Shown here: positions 62,589 to 64,000 of the stretch, piece after piece
Layout: each line of letters starts with the position of its first letter
How positions within the stretch are numbered: position 1 is the first letter of the stretch
Assembly: GCF_009765875.1 (NCBI RefSeq)
Contig: NZ_LMUP01000014.1
Location: 496,001-560,000 of the forward strand
Direction: 5' to 3'
From: Pedobacter sp. L105
Lineage (GTDB): Bacteria > Bacteroidota > Bacteroidia > Sphingobacteriales > Sphingobacteriaceae
Length of the DNA: 64,000 nucleotides
Notes under the pieces: model-generated
Databases searched by the model: none
What the model was told of the DNA's origin: nothing
The model's input: only the letters and a program-made list of their open reading frames with translations
Made by a program: the position numbers and the translations under genes

Positions 62589-63977
62589 ATGAACTTATTT
62601 AGCCGTACAATGAGATCCTTTTTCTCAGACTTTATCCTCAAATCTTTATTTATCATTTTACCCTCTGCATCTTTCGCGCAGCACGCAAGCTACAATATCC
62701 AGGAGCTTGGTGCGAGAGGAGATGACAAAACCATTAATACGGCTATTATTAATCAAGCAATCGCCAAATGTTCCAGTGAAGGTGGCGGAACGGTGGTTGT
62801 GCCTCAGGGCGTTTTTCTTACTGCTACTCTCTATTTGAAAAGCAATGTCAATATTCATTTAAAAAAGGGTGCTGTATTGAAAGGGGTATCTGATATTAGT
62901 CTTTACCATTCATTTATTCCTGAAACAGACCTTTCAAAATATAATACTATAAGTACAACCGGCAATAATTCCAATAGCGCGTATGATACAGTGTGGACAA
63001 AGGCTTTGATCATCGCTCAGGGGATAACGAAGGCCACAATCTCCGGAGAAGGCCATATCGATGGAGACCATGTGTTTAATGCTAAGGGCGAGGAAGGGAT
63101 GCGTGGCCCGCATACCATCATCATAGCCAACTGCAAAGACCTCAGATTTGAAAATATTACCATCGAAAAAGCAGGTAATTATGCTATCCTTGCTTACGAC
63201 CTGCAAAATACGGTTTTCCAAAATGTACACATTCAGCAGGGTTGGGATGGAATCCATATCCGTGGCGGCAGGAATATTCTTTTGAAACAGTGTGATCTGC
63301 AAACGGGTGATGATGCCATTGCCGGTGGATTCTGGGACAATTTCCGGGTGCAAAGCTGCAAAATCAATTCGTCTTGCAATGGTATTCGTGTGATTATGCC
63401 TGTGAAAGGTTTCTTTGTGACCGACTCACATTTCGTTGGCCCGGGAAGATATCCGCACCGTACGTCGGGAGCAGAACACCGTACCAATATGCTGGCAGGT
63501 ATTTACATTCAGCCAGGCGGCTGGGGCTTGGTGAAGGGGAACCTGGAAGGGATTCGTTTTTCAAACTTGAAGATGCATAATATGAATAATCCTTTTATAT
63601 TTGAATTGCATGAAGGTAATAATGCAAATGATATTATTGTTGAAAATATAAAGGCAGACTCTATTAAGAATCCTATTGCAATACACAGCGATAAGGGATT
63701 TGGGTATAAAAACATCCTCTTTAAAAATGTTTCGGTGCGTTATGTCACTAATTCTAAAACCGTAGCGCCATGGGCACTGGGCGCAGCAAATGTTGAGCAG
63801 TTGCGTTTAGAAAATGTCAAGTTTTATGCAGGCAGTATTAAACCGCAAACTGCTATTCACCTGGATAATATTACGTCTTCTTCGTTCTCCGAAACGAATG
63901 TTTACAGTGCTAATCATACAGAAGAGGTAAATATGGTAAACAGCGGGAAGATAAAATTGGACAGACCTACAAAATAA
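62589..63977 (+). CDS. GH28-like polygalacturonase-type beta-helix enzyme
   Basis: 462 residues with a signal peptide (after MNLFSRTMRSFF, cleavage near SFA-QH). NIQELGARGDDKTINTAIINQAIAKC opens the right-handed beta-helix, and GGGTVVVPQGVFLTATLYL, LKSNVNIHLKKGAVL follow. GWDGIHIRG and TGDDAIAGG keep the catalytic Asp residues of GH28, but the usual GHG motif appears as SCNGIRV, lacking the His. It is therefore GH28-like, perhaps with altered specificity. Secreted; it probably acts on pectin-type or other plant polysaccharides. No regulator adjacent. Confidence 0.8.
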   Translation: MNLFSRTMRSFFSDFILKSLFIILPSASFAQHASYNIQELGARGDDKTINTAIINQAIAKCSSEGGGTVVVPQGVFLTATLYLKSNVNIHLKKGAVLKGVSDISLYHSFIPETDLSKYNTISTTGNNSNSAYDTVWTKALIIAQGITKATISGEGHIDGDHVFNAKGEEGMRGPHTIIIANCKDLRFENITIEKAGNYAILAYDLQNTVFQNVHIQQGWDGIHIRGGRNILLKQCDLQTGDDAIAGGFWDNFRVQSCKINSSCNGIRVIMPVKGFFVTDSHFVGPGRYPHRTSGAEHRTNMLAGIYIQPGGWGLVKGNLEGIRFSNLKMHNMNNPFIFELHEGNNANDIIVENIKADSIKNPIAIHSDKGFGYKNILFKNVSVRYVTNSKTVAPWALGAANVEQLRLENVKFYAGSIKPQTAIHLDNITSSSFSETNVYSANHTEEVNMVNSGKIKLDRPTK

Positions 63978-64000
63978 AATTAATCGAAGCTGCAGATCAT

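Noticed and set aside
1..64000. CRISPR arrays, insertion sequences, prophage or integrase genes
   Set aside because: I found no regularly spaced repeats, transposase, integrase or phage structural genes in either strand.

Overview
The window comes from a member of the Bacteroidota, most likely a Pedobacter/Mucilaginibacter-like Sphingobacteriaceae. Supporting signs are a SusC/SusD pair, GH92, GH2 and GH28 glycosidases, Bacteroidota-restricted families (DUF6934, DUF6266), weak Shine-Dalgarno sequences, AT-rich spacers and several TAnnTTTG promoter elements. It is ordinary chromosome: there is one tRNA-Lys(CTT) and no insertion sequence, phage or CRISPR array that I can recognise.

Layout. 1-7.5 kb: a DUF6934 gene with a small downstream partner, then a SusC-SusD-LamG lipoprotein glycan-uptake operon and a flavin reductase. 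7.7-15 kb: a LytS/LytTR two-component pair with an acyltransferase, two Crp/Fnr-type regulators, a PRISE-type reductase and an SRPBCC/SDR operon. 15-19 kb: a three-gene operon encoding a catalase-like haem protein, a LodA-like quinoprotein oxidase and its LodB-like flavoprotein. 19-23 kb: a GH2 glycosidase divergent from an AraC regulator, then a SnoaL-like protein. 23.4-25.2 kb: an overlapping AAA ATPase / DUF4276-like pair resembling anti-phage modules. 25-33 kb: an orphan response regulator, an AI-2E-type permease, an ECF sigma factor, phosphatidylserine decarboxylase, and metE behind a clear cobalamin riboswitch. 33-45 kb: small regulator/enzyme pairs, the tRNA, GH92, msrA, a DHA2 efflux pump with a divergent AraC gene. 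45.7-50.8 kb: a giant membrane protein (GT2 synthase + GH26 + apparently dead TIM barrel) with a frameshifted lipoprotein glycosidase upstream. 51-64 kb: a third Crp/Fnr gene, a DUF4406/NUDIX pair, a GMC dehydrogenase with its Tat subunit, tandem DUF6266 paralogues, an aldo/keto reductase with an AraC gene, an enoyl-CoA hydratase divergent from an HxlR regulator, and a GH28-like enzyme.

How they work together. Most of the window is accessory metabolism wired as regulator-plus-enzyme pairs, and several spacers hold palindromes that look like their operators. The most interesting units are the LodA/LodB/catalase operon, which couples a peroxide-producing oxidase to a probable peroxide-consuming partner; the GT2-GH26-pseudoglycosidase locus, probably for synthesis and trimming of an exported polysaccharide; and the ATPase/DUF4276 pair as a candidate defence system. 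All identifications rest on reading protein motifs by eye, without database searches.
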